Virus record (IMG/VR): IMGVR_UViG_3300050018_000004
Coordinates: 1-24,129 of that record
DNA from: a virus
Length of the DNA: 24,129 nt
Direction: 5' to 3' (one strand)
Part shown: positions 13,859-22,045 of the stretch, piece after piece
How positions within the stretch are numbered: the stretch's first letter is position 1
Layout: every line of letters begins with the position of its first letter
Position numbers and translations under genes: made by a program
The notes under the pieces: model-generated
What the model was told of the DNA's origin: nothing
Databases searched by the model: none
The model's input: only the letters and a program-made list of their open reading frames with translations

Positions 13859-13979
13859 CACGTGCTGCGGTACATGAGTCCGCCTCTTCATCAAAGCGGC
13901 CAGCACGTGCACATCTTGGTACGCCTAGCCCCGCTTAGCCTTGGGGTTCTGAGTCCCCCGTAGTCTGGGTTAGGCTAGG
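13859..13979 (+). other. Structured intergenic RNA, first half
   Basis: CACGTGCTG (13859-13867) pairs with CAGCACGTG (13901-13909), with an inner CCGC/GCGG stem (13880-13883 with 13896-13899). Downstream, CCTAGCC (13924-13930) pairs with GGCTAGG (13973-13979), enclosing GGGG/CCCC complementarity. No reading frame with a ribosome site is evident. It could be a small RNA, a processed leader, or a protein-binding region. Confidence 0.45.
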
Positions 13980-14007
13980 GTGCCATGTAATTTCAACACT
14001 ACGACCT

Positions 14008-14076
14008 TAGGGGGAAGTGTGAACTAGTAACGCAGTGATCTGAGTCCACGGCGCAACTTTGTTCCACTTCCCCCTA
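14008..14076 (+). promoter_or_regulatory. Long inverted repeat before the adaptor-like gene
   Basis: TAGGGGGAAGTG (14008-14019) is perfectly complementary to CACTTCCCCCTA (14065-14076). After one bulged T, GAAC (14021-14024) pairs with GTTC (14061-14064), giving 16 bp in all around a 36-nt loop. TGCTTATTTTAAA follows, then the ribosome site. It resembles a terminator or attenuator stem placed directly in front of the next gene. Confidence 0.5.
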
Positions 14077-14098
14077 TGCTTATTTTAAAGGAGATTCC

Positions 14099-14956
14099 AT
14101 GGGTGGCTCACCAACAATCAATGTTCCTCAGGCGAATGGTAGCACGTCGTTAGCGACAATCATGGACCTCGTACGCAGTCTCGTCAATGACACCCAAGCA
14201 GGTGCTACGGACACTCCGGGTGAAGGTCAGATTTTTACGAACAACCCTGCTATCTCTCCCTTCACGCAACCCTTCCTTAATAGTTCCATTCGAGAACTGT
14301 ACCGCGAGCTACGCAACGTAGGCGAGCCCGTCCTAATCAAGGACAACATCATAATCACTGGGCTTCCCATCATAAACAGCCCGACGCAGGGGTTAGGAGC
14401 AGTGGACCCTGCCGTGCAAACTGTCCTGTCAACCTCTGGTTACTTCGATGGTGTGCAGATATGGCCCAACTTCCCACTGCCGGGGGACATGTTGTACCCC
14501 ACATGCGTGTCGGAACGCCAAACTGGAAGCAACGACGTGTTCCATTCCATGGATGTTCCATCAGGCGGACTGCCAAGCGCTATGCAGGGGCCGTACTTGA
14601 AGCAATGGGAATGGCGCAATAACAACCTGAACTTCCGTGGAGCCACGCAGAACGTAGACATACGTATGCGGTACTATTGCGCGCTGCCACAGTTCTTCAG
14701 TCAGACGCTGGACTTTTCTGCAACGTACGTACCTGTGCTAGACTGCACAGATGCAGTGGCTTATATGACTGCGGTCAAGTACGCCCGTATGCTAGGGTCA
14801 CCGGGATTAGCTGACCTACTGGCAGAGTCTAAGAATCAGATGTTCCAGTTGAAGAACGCAAATGCGCGCCGTATGCAGCATGAGGATTTCTCCCGTATAC
14901 CGTTCGGAAACAGCGACGGCGACCTGAACAACGAGTTTTCGTTTATGTCGTGGTAG
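14099..14956 (+). CDS. Possible head-tail adaptor/connector protein, 285 aa
   Basis: Probably a neck protein. The N-terminal helical part (SLATIMDLVRSLVNDTQAGA, about 17-36; then FLNSSIRELYRELRNVGEPV, about 59-78) resembles the opening of adaptor proteins that bind under the portal. In those, a helix with 'LVRxLVxD' is followed by 'lN.a.rel...l...G'. The rest is beta-rich with many aromatics (YFDGVQIWPNFPLPGDMLYP, then QWEWRNNNLNFRG). It ends with a helix (AVKYARMLGSPGLADLLAES) and a polar tail. AAAGGAGATTCC gives a clear start behind a long inverted repeat. I rate adaptor as likely but not certain; a minor head protein is the alternative. Confidence 0.6.
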   Translation: MGGSPTINVPQANGSTSLATIMDLVRSLVNDTQAGATDTPGEGQIFTNNPAISPFTQPFLNSSIRELYRELRNVGEPVLIKDNIIITGLPIINSPTQGLGAVDPAVQTVLSTSGYFDGVQIWPNFPLPGDMLYPTCVSERQTGSNDVFHSMDVPSGGLPSAMQGPYLKQWEWRNNNLNFRGATQNVDIRMRYYCALPQFFSQTLDFSATYVPVLDCTDAVAYMTAVKYARMLGSPGLADLLAESKNQMFQLKNANARRMQHEDFSRIPFGNSDGDLNNEFSFMSW

Positions 14957-14963
14957 GTAATAC

Positions 14964-15071
14964 ATGGTGTACCCAATGTGGATGCGTAAGTGTCCGATAT
15001 GTGGAAAAGAACTACGCAAGACAAGTTTAGCCGAAGCGTTAAAATGCGCGTGTGGCTGGTTATGGGGATAG
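14964..15071 (+). CDS. 35-residue zinc-ribbon miniprotein
   Basis: ATG 14964 to TAG 15071 encodes 35 residues with CPICG (residues 10-14) and CACG (28-31), a complete C4 zinc ribbon. It fits neatly between the adaptor-like gene (7 nt) and the fibre-like gene (3 nt). TAGGTAA upstream is a modest ribosome site; in-frame ATGs at 14976 and 14982 are alternatives. The function is unknown. Confidence 0.6.
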   Translation: MVYPMWMRKCPICGKELRKTSLAEALKCACGWLWG

Positions 15072-15074
15072 AAA

Positions 15075-16145
15075 ATGTCAAACTACTTTAGAACAGACGG
15101 ATGGGTGAAGAGTGCGCAAGGCGCAGCCATACCGGGAGCACAGATTTACGTGTGCACACAGCCTGCGAACGTGGCTTCTCTTCCGCCATCACCGCTAGCT
15201 GCTATCTTCTCTGATCCCTTCGGACTTGTGCCTATCTCACAGCCTATAATCACTGATGGATTCGGCCACTACGACTTCTACACAACGCCGGGAGTTTACA
15301 CGGTGGTAGTTGGGCTAGGTGGTGTCACACAGCAAGTCTACCCCGACCAGTCTGTCGGTGGTGGTACACAAGGTGGAGGAACGGCTTTAGCCCTACAGGT
15401 GAACGGAGCACCTACCACTAATCAACTGCTGGCAAACTTCCGAGGGGCAGGCAGCGTTACAATCAGCGCGGACAGTCTTGGGGACATCACGATCACAGGT
15501 GCATCCCTTGCACTACAAACCAACAGCACAGCCAATGCACTGCAGAGTGTTCTGAACTTGAAGTCAGGAACAGCCATTATCCTTGTACCAGATGGAGTGG
15601 GTGGAGTCACTTTCAACAGTACTGCAAGTGGATTGGCAGTACCTTTTTTCCTTGGTCCCGGTGTTACAACCAATGCTGCAGCTACACAGTCTGGTGGAGT
15701 TTCGTTTGTTGCCAACAACGGTCAAGTAGCAGTATTTGAGTTCTTTTTGCCGGGCAGCATAACCATACACCAAGTCTCCGTTTCAAGAATAAGTGGCTCA
15801 GCAGGAGTCATGTCCTTCGGCATATATTCTCTGGCTGGAAGTTTACTTGTGGACTCGGGAGTGTTTAACCACGGCAGTGCCGCAGTTCTTACCAACGCAA
15901 TAACCCCTGTTGTGTTACCTTCTGGTAGTTACTATTTTGCACAGGCTGGCACTAGCGGCACCCTGACTGTACAAGGACTTTCAGCGCAGACTGAAGGATT
16001 CATAGACATGTCTAACGTCAGCGCCAATCTAGCAGCAACTGCTGCAAATGCGTACAATGGTACTAACCTACCAGCGACGTTAGGTGCTATTACAGCTATG
16101 AGCGTCAGCACGTACGGGGGAATCACTTACCCGATATTCTCATAA
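15075..16145 (+). CDS. Fibre-like or tail appendage protein, 356 aa
   Basis: Probably a virion appendage that may contact the host. An N-terminal Ig/carboxypeptidase-regulatory-like domain (about 1-90) has GWVKSAQGAAIPGAQIYVCT and ITDGFGHYDFYTTPGVYTVV, the 'G.PIPGA.V.V...tD..G.y.f...PG.Y.v' pattern common at the start of phage head or tail fibres. A Gly-rich hinge (GGGTQGGGT, about 94-102) leads to Ser/Thr/Ala/Gly-rich beta repeats (about 105-200) and a C-terminal beta domain (FFLPGSITIHQVSVSRISG, then LPSGSYYFAQAGTSGTLTV) that resembles a jelly roll. GGGGATAGAAA precedes ATG. The Ser/Thr-rich surface would be a reasonable acceptor for glycans from the genes that follow, but that is speculation. 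Confidence 0.7.
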   Translation: MSNYFRTDGWVKSAQGAAIPGAQIYVCTQPANVASLPPSPLAAIFSDPFGLVPISQPIITDGFGHYDFYTTPGVYTVVVGLGGVTQQVYPDQSVGGGTQGGGTALALQVNGAPTTNQLLANFRGAGSVTISADSLGDITITGASLALQTNSTANALQSVLNLKSGTAIILVPDGVGGVTFNSTASGLAVPFFLGPGVTTNAAATQSGGVSFVANNGQVAVFEFFLPGSITIHQVSVSRISGSAGVMSFGIYSLAGSLLVDSGVFNHGSAAVLTNAITPVVLPSGSYYFAQAGTSGTLTVQGLSAQTEGFIDMSNVSANLAATAANAYNGTNLPATLGAITAMSVSTYGGITYPIFS

Positions 16146-16155
16146 GGAGACTCAG

Positions 16156-16482
16156 ATGTTCTTAACAAAAGTATGGTCGTGGCTTGGCAGAGCGCTAAGC
16201 GATGAGCATGGCCCTAGCGCCTCGCGTATCATCAGTTCGTGGTTGAGTGTATCTTCCATGTCATTGATATGGTGGATCAGCCATCACATGATGCAGCAAC
16301 CTGCGGACAAGTTGGCCGTGTGGGCAGCAAACCTCCCAATGCTGGTCGGGGCACTTGCGACATTTTCCACTGCTCCATACGGTATTGGCAGACTATCGGA
16401 GATGTTCAAGAAGACTGGCGATAAAGTAGTTGACCACGAAGAGCACCACGAAGACGCAGTTGATAATCCAGATAAAAAGTAA
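16156..16482 (+). CDS. Holin-like two-span membrane protein, 108 aa
   Basis: Two membrane segments are visible: about residues 24-45 (ISSWLSVSSMSLIWWISHHM) and 55-78 (ANLPMLVGALATFSTAPYGI). A short charged N-terminus and an acidic His-rich C-terminus (DHEEHHEDAVDNPDKK) surround them. The size and layout fit a class II-like holin, which would permeabilise the inner membrane for lysis. No endolysin lies in the window, so the lysis role is inferred from topology alone. The start has AAGGAGACTCAG directly before ATG. It stands at the junction between virion genes and the glycan locus. Confidence 0.65.
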   Translation: MFLTKVWSWLGRALSDEHGPSASRIISSWLSVSSMSLIWWISHHMMQQPADKLAVWAANLPMLVGALATFSTAPYGIGRLSEMFKKTGDKVVDHEEHHEDAVDNPDKK

Positions 16483-16493
16483 GGACTCAGGAA

Positions 16494-17885
16494 ATGAAGG
16501 TACTCATAGCAGTTTTGTCTTGTGAACTGTACAGAACCAATGGCAACAACCAAGCCCTTAGGGACACGTGGCTTCCATCCATCGTGGGAGCAGACTACAA
16601 GTTCTTCATGGGGCAAGGCAGCACGTGCTCAGAGTCCGATGAAGTCTACCTCGATGTCCCCGATGACTATGGGCACGTGACCTACAAGACACGCGCCATA
16701 TACAAGTGGGCGTTAGAGCAGGGCTACGACTACATTTTCAAGTGCTTCTCTGACACCTATGTGTGCCCAGATAGGCTGCTACGCAGTGGCTTCGAGAACT
16801 ATGACTATATAGGAAACTTTGCGTGCAGGCCACAAGGAAGTTTTGCGTACTGCACTGGTGGTGCTGGGTATTGGCTAAGCAAGAAGGCGTATGGCCCACT
16901 TGCAACGGCGCACATCCCAGTAGATGACCTAGTTGTTGTGATACCTCCGAACAGGCGGTCCCTTAGGGGTCGAGCCCCTACCCGTCAAACTCACATACCC
17001 TCAATAACAAAGGTTCCCAACACACTGGTGTGGGCTGAGGACAGGTGGACTGGCGGCCTAGTGTACACGCACGAAGACTTGAAAATATTCCACGACACTC
17101 GCTATGAGGAAAATGTGTACGGTAGAGGTCCAGAGCACAGCAACAACACCATCAGCATACACCTATCACGCACAAAGTACGTAGAGGGTTCGCCATCTAC
17201 GTATGATAACGCGTGGATGCGTGACAAGCACAATGCGTGGTTACGGGGCATTGTCGTCCCAGTGTCAGGGTTCCACAACAAAGACATCCGCGAGTTCTAC
17301 GACTGGGAGCATGAGATGTTTGATCCAGCAGGAAGAGAGCACACGATAAACAAGATTGCTGTGGTCACTCCTACGGTTCCTAACCGAAGCAGTCTGCTGG
17401 AGGAGTGCAAGGCATCGGTCAAGGCCCAGACGTGGGGAGGAGACATCCTTCACGCCGTTGGAGAAGACCATGCAAACGTCGGTGCCGCTGCCATGCGCAA
17501 CGATATAGTACAAGGCATTGACCCGTCGTACGAATGGCTCGCGTTCTGCGATGACGATGATGTGTTGTTGCCAGACCATCTGGCCACGTTGGCAGCAGCC
17601 AGCAATGGTGCCGACATCATATATTCTGATTGCCGCGAAAAGGGTTTTACAAAGACGTGGAAGACAAGACCTTTCAACTACGAGGAAGTCAAAGCAGCAA
17701 ACTACATCCCTGTAACGGTACTCATGCGACGTAGTATGTTTGAAAAGGTAGGAGGATTCCAATCCGAACCCTACCCCGGAGAGGATCAGCATCTATGGCT
17801 CAGGGCCGCTTTAGCAGGGGCGAGGTTCGTTTACGTGCCACAGACCACGTGGACGTACCGCCAGCACCCGCAGTACCGAACGTAA
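16494..17885 (+). CDS. Two-domain glycosyltransferase, GT31-like plus GT2-like, 463 aa
   Basis: Two catalytic modules in one chain. Residues 1-about 250 resemble GT31 (beta-1,3-galactosyl/GlcNAc transferases). They contain [10 protein letters not shown], then NNQALRDTWLP, KFFMGQG, KTRAIYKWALEQGYDYIFK, FSDTYV (Asp87, the metal-binding motif position), YCTGGAGYWLS and WAEDRWTGG. Residues about 285-463 are GT2-like: NKIAVVTPTVPNRSSLLEEC, a DXD-type metal site FCDDDD (Asp353-356), and GEDQHLWLRAALAG. A 30-odd-residue segment rich in Arg and Pro (about 144-177) splits the GT31 module near its catalytic end and contains a DNA palindrome. The stop overlaps the next start (TAATG). It is likely to add two sugars in sequence to one glycan. 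Donor and acceptor are unknown. Confidence 0.82.
   Translation: MKVLIAVLSCELYRTNGNNQALRDTWLPSIVGADYKFFMGQGSTCSESDEVYLDVPDDYGHVTYKTRAIYKWALEQGYDYIFKCFSDTYVCPDRLLRSGFENYDYIGNFACRPQGSFAYCTGGAGYWLSKKAYGPLATAHIPVDDLVVVIPPNRRSLRGRAPTRQTHIPSITKVPNTLVWAEDRWTGGLVYTHEDLKIFHDTRYEENVYGRGPEHSNNTISIHLSRTKYVEGSPSTYDNAWMRDKHNAWLRGIVVPVSGFHNKDIREFYDWEHEMFDPAGREHTINKIAVVTPTVPNRSSLLEECKASVKAQTWGGDILHAVGEDHANVGAAAMRNDIVQGIDPSYEWLAFCDDDDVLLPDHLATLAAASNGADIIYSDCREKGFTKTWKTRPFNYEEVKAANYIPVTVLMRRSMFEKVGGFQSEPYPGEDQHLWLRAALAGARFVYVPQTTWTYRQHPQYRT
16964..16980 (+). repeat. Palindrome inside the GT31-like module
   Basis: TAGGGG (16964-16969) and CCCCTA (16975-16980) are perfect complements around TCGAG, inside an Arg/Pro-rich stretch that the paralogous enzyme at 21338-22045 lacks. 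It resembles a tRNA T-arm only superficially: acceptor and other arms are absent. Confidence 0.45.
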
Positions 17886-18571
17886 TGGCTTCCGATATCC
17901 CGGTGTACATCAACAACCGCGACCGCCTAAGCAGCATGACGAGGCTGGTAGAGTGGCTGATCAACGCAGGGACTAAGCGCATTGTGATCTTAGACAACGC
18001 ATCTACGTACCCTCCTCTTCTGAAGTGGTACAAGAACCTGCCTAGGGATGGTGTAAGTGTTAGGCTACAAAACAACCTAGGGCCGTGGTCCTTCTGGGAA
18101 CAGGGGCTGCATTTAGAGCAGAGTACACCGTACGTGGTAACTGACGCCGACCTAGTGCCGAGTGATTGTTGCCCATCAGATTTGAAAGAAGTATGCTACA
18201 AACTTCTGACAAATAACCCCGGCTGTGGCAAGGTTGGCCCCGGCCTGCGGCTCGACAACATACCAGAACTAAGCAGGAACTTCATCACCAACGGCGATGG
18301 AAAAGGTTGGGAAGGTGAAGGCGTGTTCTGGAAGCGTAGGCACTCCTCAGGAGCGTTCAATGCACCGCTGGACACAACCTTCGCAATATACAACGCCTAC
18401 TCCCCATGGATAGGCGCAGGTTGGCAGAATATCAGAACTGATCTTCCTTACGTAGTGGAGCACACCCCATGGTACGTCACCAAGCCTTTCTCCGAAGAGG
18501 AGCAATACTACCGCGACCACGCGAGCAATACATGGTCACACGTCACGTGGCCCAGCCCCATCAACAACTAG
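17885..18571 (+). CDS. GT-A fold glycosyltransferase, 228 aa
   Basis: A nucleotide-sugar transferase of the GT2-like superfamily. It opens with IPVYINNRDRLSSMTRLVEW (a nucleotide-binding first strand and helix), then RIVILDNASTYPPLL, the typical 'D(N/S)xS' region. It has a metal-binding DAD (Asp87-Ala88-Asp89 in VVTDADLVPSD), preceded by NNLGPWSFWEQGL, which matches the 'N.G...a.N.g' position. The C-terminal half carries many Trp and Pro (PWIGAGWQNIRTDLPYVVEH). ATG 17885 overlaps the upstream stop as TAATG, so no strong ribosome site is needed; a further upstream frame extension would be a shadow. Substrate unknown. Its place between a GT31/GT2 fusion and a fucosyltransferase suggests the same glycan. 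Confidence 0.75.
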   Translation: MASDIPVYINNRDRLSSMTRLVEWLINAGTKRIVILDNASTYPPLLKWYKNLPRDGVSVRLQNNLGPWSFWEQGLHLEQSTPYVVTDADLVPSDCCPSDLKEVCYKLLTNNPGCGKVGPGLRLDNIPELSRNFITNGDGKGWEGEGVFWKRRHSSGAFNAPLDTTFAIYNAYSPWIGAGWQNIRTDLPYVVEHTPWYVTKPFSEEEQYYRDHASNTWSHVTWPSPINN

Positions 18572-18579
18572 GACTCAGA

Positions 18580-19311
18580 ATGATCACAGTCAACACATGT
18601 GGAGGGTTAGGAAACCAACTCTTCCAGTACGCCTTTGCTCGTTCATTGGTAGGAAAGTATGTTGTGAATCTTACCGATGCGTGTAATCAGTATGGCCTTC
18701 AGTTGAATCACTTCAACATTACCTTGCCGATTATCCCACACCCAGGCTGGCGCTGGATTGCAGAGCGCTCACTAAGATTCGATCCACTCCCCGAAATAGA
18801 GGACAACGCAATTATCGCTGGGTACTGGCAGTGTGAAAAGTACTTCAGCCACATGGCAGACGTGCTGAAAACCGAGTTGACCCTTAGAGTTCCACCAAGT
18901 GTTACCGCCCAACGGTTTGCTGAACAAATAGACGTAACGCCGAACAGCGTAATGGTACACGTCCGCCGAGGGGACTACCTGACGTGGGCGGCACAGCGTC
19001 ACGGCGCTCTACCGATGCATTACTACGAACAGGCTCTGTCACGGTTTACGAATCACAAAGTTTTTCTGTTCTCTGACGATCCGAGTTGTCCGTTTCCTAC
19101 TCCATACACCAGAGTTCAGTGTCTGCCACACGAAGAGTTGTGGCTTATGAGCAAATGCAAGAACGCCATCATCGCCAATAGTTCTTTCAGTTGGTGGGGT
19201 GCCTACTTAGGCGCAGATAAGACTGGAATCGTAGTAGCTCCACAGCAGTGGTTCAGAACCGGGAACGAAGACGCAGCAGATATTGTCCCAGATCGTTGGC
19301 TCAGACTATGA
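18580..19311 (+). CDS. Alpha-1,2-fucosyltransferase, GT11 family, 243 aa
   Basis: Transfers L-fucose from GDP-fucose to the 2-OH of a galactose-type acceptor. The family signatures are all present: GGLGNQLFQYA (residues 8-18), the GDP-binding HVRRGDY (127-133, the HxRRxD motif) and the C-terminal ANSSFSWWGAYLG (about 199-211). Length is slightly short for bacterial GT11 enzymes (about 280-300). I chose ATG 18580, directly behind AGGACTCAGA, because the core motif starts right there. A longer upstream reading frame would overlap the previous gene. The stop overlaps the next ATG. E. coli and Helicobacter relatives modify O-antigens and Lewis-type glycans. Members of this family also accept GDP-colitose-like donors, so the donor is not fixed by sequence. 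Confidence 0.92.
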   Translation: MITVNTCGGLGNQLFQYAFARSLVGKYVVNLTDACNQYGLQLNHFNITLPIIPHPGWRWIAERSLRFDPLPEIEDNAIIAGYWQCEKYFSHMADVLKTELTLRVPPSVTAQRFAEQIDVTPNSVMVHVRRGDYLTWAAQRHGALPMHYYEQALSRFTNHKVFLFSDDPSCPFPTPYTRVQCLPHEELWLMSKCKNAIIANSSFSWWGAYLGADKTGIVVAPQQWFRTGNEDAADIVPDRWLRL

Positions 19312-19469
19312 AGTGGAAAAAGATGGCGTTGGAGTTGTTCTTCTTTAGATTCGGAAGACGCTGCGTGCTGTGCTCCAAACTCGTAGATACAGCGGACGCA
19401 CATATAGAGATTAGGGACAAAGAGTACTACCTCATGCACAAGGCATGCAAGGCTCAGGAGACGAAATGA
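19308..19469 (+). CDS. 53-residue zinc-finger-like miniprotein
   Basis: [20 protein letters not shown], then CVLC and a later HKAC give a C-x2-C ... H-x2-C zinc-binding arrangement. It is flanked on both sides by ATGA overlaps, with the fucosyltransferase before it and gmd after it. Its end, AQETK, is encoded by the start element CAGGAGACGAA. Function unknown; it could be a translation coupler or a small regulator of the glycan genes. Confidence 0.65.
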   Translation: MKWKKMALELFFFRFGRRCVLCSKLVDTADAHIEIRDKEYYLMHKACKAQETK

Positions 19470-20431
19470 AAGCCCTAGTTACAGGCATCACAGGACAAGA
19501 CGGCTCCTACTTAGCGGAATTGCTGCTAAAGAAGGGGTACACAGTGCACGGATTGATGCGGCGATCATCCAGCTTCAACACAGGGCGCATTGAGCACATC
19601 TTTGACCAGTTGAATCTGCATTTCGGTGACCTTAGCGATGGCAGTGCACTAGGTGCACTTTTGGCAAAAGTACAGCCCGACGAAGTGTACAATTTGGGGG
19701 CGCAGTCCCACGTGCGCGTGTCATTTGATTGCCCTGAATACACGGCAGATGTGGATGCCATGGGAACACTCAGGCTCTTAGAGGCAGTAACGGCGCACTG
19801 TCCAAAGGCACGGTACTACCAAGCAAGCTCTTCGGAGTTGTTCGGCAAGGTGCTGGAGACTCCACAGACGGAAACAACGCCATTCTACCCCCGCAGTCCC
19901 TATGGGATTGCCAAGCAGTTCGCATACTGGTGCACAGTGAATGCCCGTGAGCAGGGTATGCACGCCAGCAACGGTATTCTGTTTAACCATGAGAGTCCTC
20001 GGCGCGGAGAAACGTTCGTCACGCACAAAGTCACCAAGGCGGCAGTCAAGATATACCTTGGACACCAGCACTCTTTGTATCTAGGAAATCTGGATGCTAA
20101 ACGTGACTGGGGACACGCCAAAGACTACGTTGAGGCGATGTGGCTCATGCTACAGCAGGAAACCCCAGACGACTACGTGATCGCCACCGGAGAAACGCAC
20201 ACCATACGAGACCTCCTAGACGTAGCCTTTGGTCACTTCGGTCTGGATTGGCACAGCTACGTGAGCGTTGACCCAAAGTACTACCGCCCCACCGAGGTTG
20301 ACATCCTGCAGGGTGATGCATCGAAGGCTAAGCGAGTGCTTGGTTGGGAACCAAAGATCAGATTCAAAGAACTCATTAAGGAAATGGTTGACTCAGACTT
20401 TTGTGAGGTTCAGAATGAACTTAGAACTTAA
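19466..20431 (+). CDS. gmd: GDP-mannose 4,6-dehydratase, 321 aa
   Basis: Converts GDP-D-mannose to GDP-4-keto-6-deoxy-D-mannose, the branch point to GDP-fucose, -rhamnose, -perosamine and -colitose. It is a short-chain dehydrogenase of the extended type with NADP-binding [12 protein letters not shown] (Gly7, Gly10, Gly13). The catalytic set is Ser123-Glu124 in SSSELFG and Tyr146-x3-Lys150 in SPYGIAK. Gmd-typical runs include [27 protein letters not shown] and a late YYRPTEVD. Length is close to the usual 320-370. ATG 19466 overlaps the previous stop, with CTCAGGAGACGAA before it. It overlaps fcl by 17 nt, the usual gmd-fcl pair order. Likely cytoplasmic and dependent on host GDP-mannose. Confidence 0.95.
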   Translation: MKALVTGITGQDGSYLAELLLKKGYTVHGLMRRSSSFNTGRIEHIFDQLNLHFGDLSDGSALGALLAKVQPDEVYNLGAQSHVRVSFDCPEYTADVDAMGTLRLLEAVTAHCPKARYYQASSSELFGKVLETPQTETTPFYPRSPYGIAKQFAYWCTVNAREQGMHASNGILFNHESPRRGETFVTHKVTKAAVKIYLGHQHSLYLGNLDAKRDWGHAKDYVEAMWLMLQQETPDDYVIATGETHTIRDLLDVAFGHFGLDWHSYVSVDPKYYRPTEVDILQGDASKAKRVLGWEPKIRFKELIKEMVDSDFCEVQNELRT

Positions 20432-21341
20432 ACGAGTACTGGTGACGGGTGGGACAGGCTTCCTAGGGTCACACATTGTGGACAAGTTGTACGATCATGG
20501 CTGCTTGAGCGTGGTTGTGCCAGAGCATTCCCAGTATGATCTACGACGCCGCGAAGAAGTCTGCGACATGTACCGTAATTTCAGCCCAGACATTGTTATC
20601 CACGCTGCAGCGATGTGTGGAGGCATACAATCCTGCTCAGCAAACCCTGCGCGGTTCCTGTACGACAACTTGACGATGGGACTCGAAGTGCTCGAAGGGG
20701 CCAGAGAGTACAAAGTTGAGAAGTTCGTAGCCATCAGCAGTGTGTGCGCTTACCCTTTGAATGTGTCGTTGCCGGCGAAGGAAGATGACCTGTGGAACGG
20801 CTACCCAGAAGCAACGAACGCTCCTTATGGGATTGCCAAGCGTGTCCTTCTGGAACAGTGCAAGGCGTACCGCAATCAATACGCCATGAACTGCATCGGA
20901 TTGGTGCCAGTGAACATGTACGGACCACGAGACAGTTTTGAGCCTGTGCGTTCCCATGTTATTCCGTCCCTCATACGCAAGTGCATAGAGGCTAAGCGTG
21001 ACGGAACAGACTTCACAGTGTGGGGCACAGGGAAAGCCAGCCGAGAGTTCCTGTACGTTGAGGACTGCGCGGAGGCTGTGGTGCTCGCAACGGAGAAGCA
21101 CAACGGTGAAGAGCCCGTAAACATAGCCACAGGTGACGAAACGCCTATAGAGAACGTGGTTGGGATAATTTCATCACTATTGGCATACCGTGGGTTAGTA
21201 AAATGGGACATCAGTAAACCAGACGGGCAACCACGCCGATTGTTCGATACGTCTCGCGCCAAGGAGTTTGGGTTCAAAGCAACGACACCGCTGTGGCAGG
21301 GGCTGAGCAAAACTATCGAGTGGTACATGGATAGACTATGA
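20415..21341 (+). CDS. fcl: GDP-L-fucose synthase (or ColC-like relative), 308 aa
   Basis: 3,5-Epimerase/4-reductase that turns GDP-4-keto-6-deoxymannose into GDP-L-fucose with NADPH. Catalytic residues line up with the E. coli enzyme at an offset of two: Ser109 in ISSVCAYP, Cys111, Tyr138 and Lys142 in APYGIAKR, and His181 in SHVIPSLI. The cofactor motif is GGTGFLG (Gly12, Gly15, Gly18). It overlaps gmd by 17 nt, and its stop overlaps the next ATG. GAGGTTCAGA precedes the start. ColC, the bifunctional enzyme of GDP-colitose synthesis, is a close relative and could look similar. The following DegT-type gene makes that worth considering. Confidence 0.9.
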   Translation: MNLELKRVLVTGGTGFLGSHIVDKLYDHGCLSVVVPEHSQYDLRRREEVCDMYRNFSPDIVIHAAAMCGGIQSCSANPARFLYDNLTMGLEVLEGAREYKVEKFVAISSVCAYPLNVSLPAKEDDLWNGYPEATNAPYGIAKRVLLEQCKAYRNQYAMNCIGLVPVNMYGPRDSFEPVRSHVIPSLIRKCIEAKRDGTDFTVWGTGKASREFLYVEDCAEAVVLATEKHNGEEPVNIATGDETPIENVVGIISSLLAYRGLVKWDISKPDGQPRRLFDTSRAKEFGFKATTPLWQGLSKTIEWYMDRL

Positions 21342-22045
21342 AAGTGCTTATAGCAGTGCTCAGTTGTATACCGCACGCCGTTAACGGGTGCAACCAAGTC
21401 ATGAGAGATACGTGGCTAAAAGACACAGGAAGCGCAGAGTACCACTTCTTCATAGGAGACGGAACTGCCCCCACCGAAGACATGACACTCTTAGATGCGT
21501 CATGGAAAAAAGAGTCTCCTGCGTATACAAAAAGCACGTTCTCAAACGAAGCAGCTACGGGGTACGAAAAAAGAGAAGATGAAGTCCTCCTAGCAGTCTC
21601 TGACAAATACGAGCACATGCCTCTCAAATTAAAGGAGACTCTTCGCTGGAGTTTGGGTCACAACTTTGACTTTGTTTTTGTCTGCCTAACCGATACTTAT
21701 GCTTCTATTGAGCGCTTGCTGAATAGTGGCTTTGAAAAGTGCGAATACTGCGGAACTGCGTATTATGTAGTGGGCGGCGGTCCCGGTATGTGGCTCAGTA
21801 GACGGTCGATTGAGTTCTTAGTGAATGCTCCTATAACCAACTGGGCTTACGATAAGTGGGTAGGAGAAGTGTTGTTGTCGAACGAAGTGCCTATGACCAA
21901 TGACAAGCGGTACTCGAACCTCGACCTAGGAGATGATCCTCCCCTACCGAACAACGCAATCATCACTTCACACATCGCCAATAGAGATCGTACCATATAC
22001 TACCCAAGCATGATGACAAAGTTGCACGAAAGGTCGCAGGCATGA
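21338..22045 (+). CDS. GT31-like glycosyltransferase, 235 aa
   Basis: Stand-alone paralogue of the first module of the 463-residue fusion: [10 protein letters not shown], then NGCNQVMRDTWL, YHFFIGDG, LKETLRWSLGHNFDFVFV, LTDTYAS, a Cys-containing gap, GGGPGMWLSRRS, and W-Y-K-W. It lacks the Arg/Pro-rich insert of the fusion. In its place the NAPITNWAYDKWVGEVL segment joins the core directly. The xDTY metal-binding motif is shared. A Lys/Glu-rich insertion (TKSTFSNEAATGYEKREDEV) is unique to it. The stop overlaps the next ATG. A beta-1,3-linked galactose or GlcNAc transfer is plausible from the family, but the substrate is unknown. Confidence 0.8.
   Translation: MKVLIAVLSCIPHAVNGCNQVMRDTWLKDTGSAEYHFFIGDGTAPTEDMTLLDASWKKESPAYTKSTFSNEAATGYEKREDEVLLAVSDKYEHMPLKLKETLRWSLGHNFDFVFVCLTDTYASIERLLNSGFEKCEYCGTAYYVVGGGPGMWLSRRSIEFLVNAPITNWAYDKWVGEVLLSNEVPMTNDKRYSNLDLGDDPPLPNNAIITSHIANRDRTIYYPSMMTKLHERSQA

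Noticed and set aside
13921-13985. Possible tRNA from the CCTAGCC/GGCTAGG arms with a GGGGTTC-like loop
   Set aside because: The arms enclose only 56 nt, there is no anticodon arm, and the T-loop lacks the usual TTCRA pattern.
16955-16990. tRNA T-arm-like GGGGTCGAGCCCC
   Set aside because: There is no matching acceptor or anticodon arm upstream, the loop is too short, and it lies in an open coding frame.
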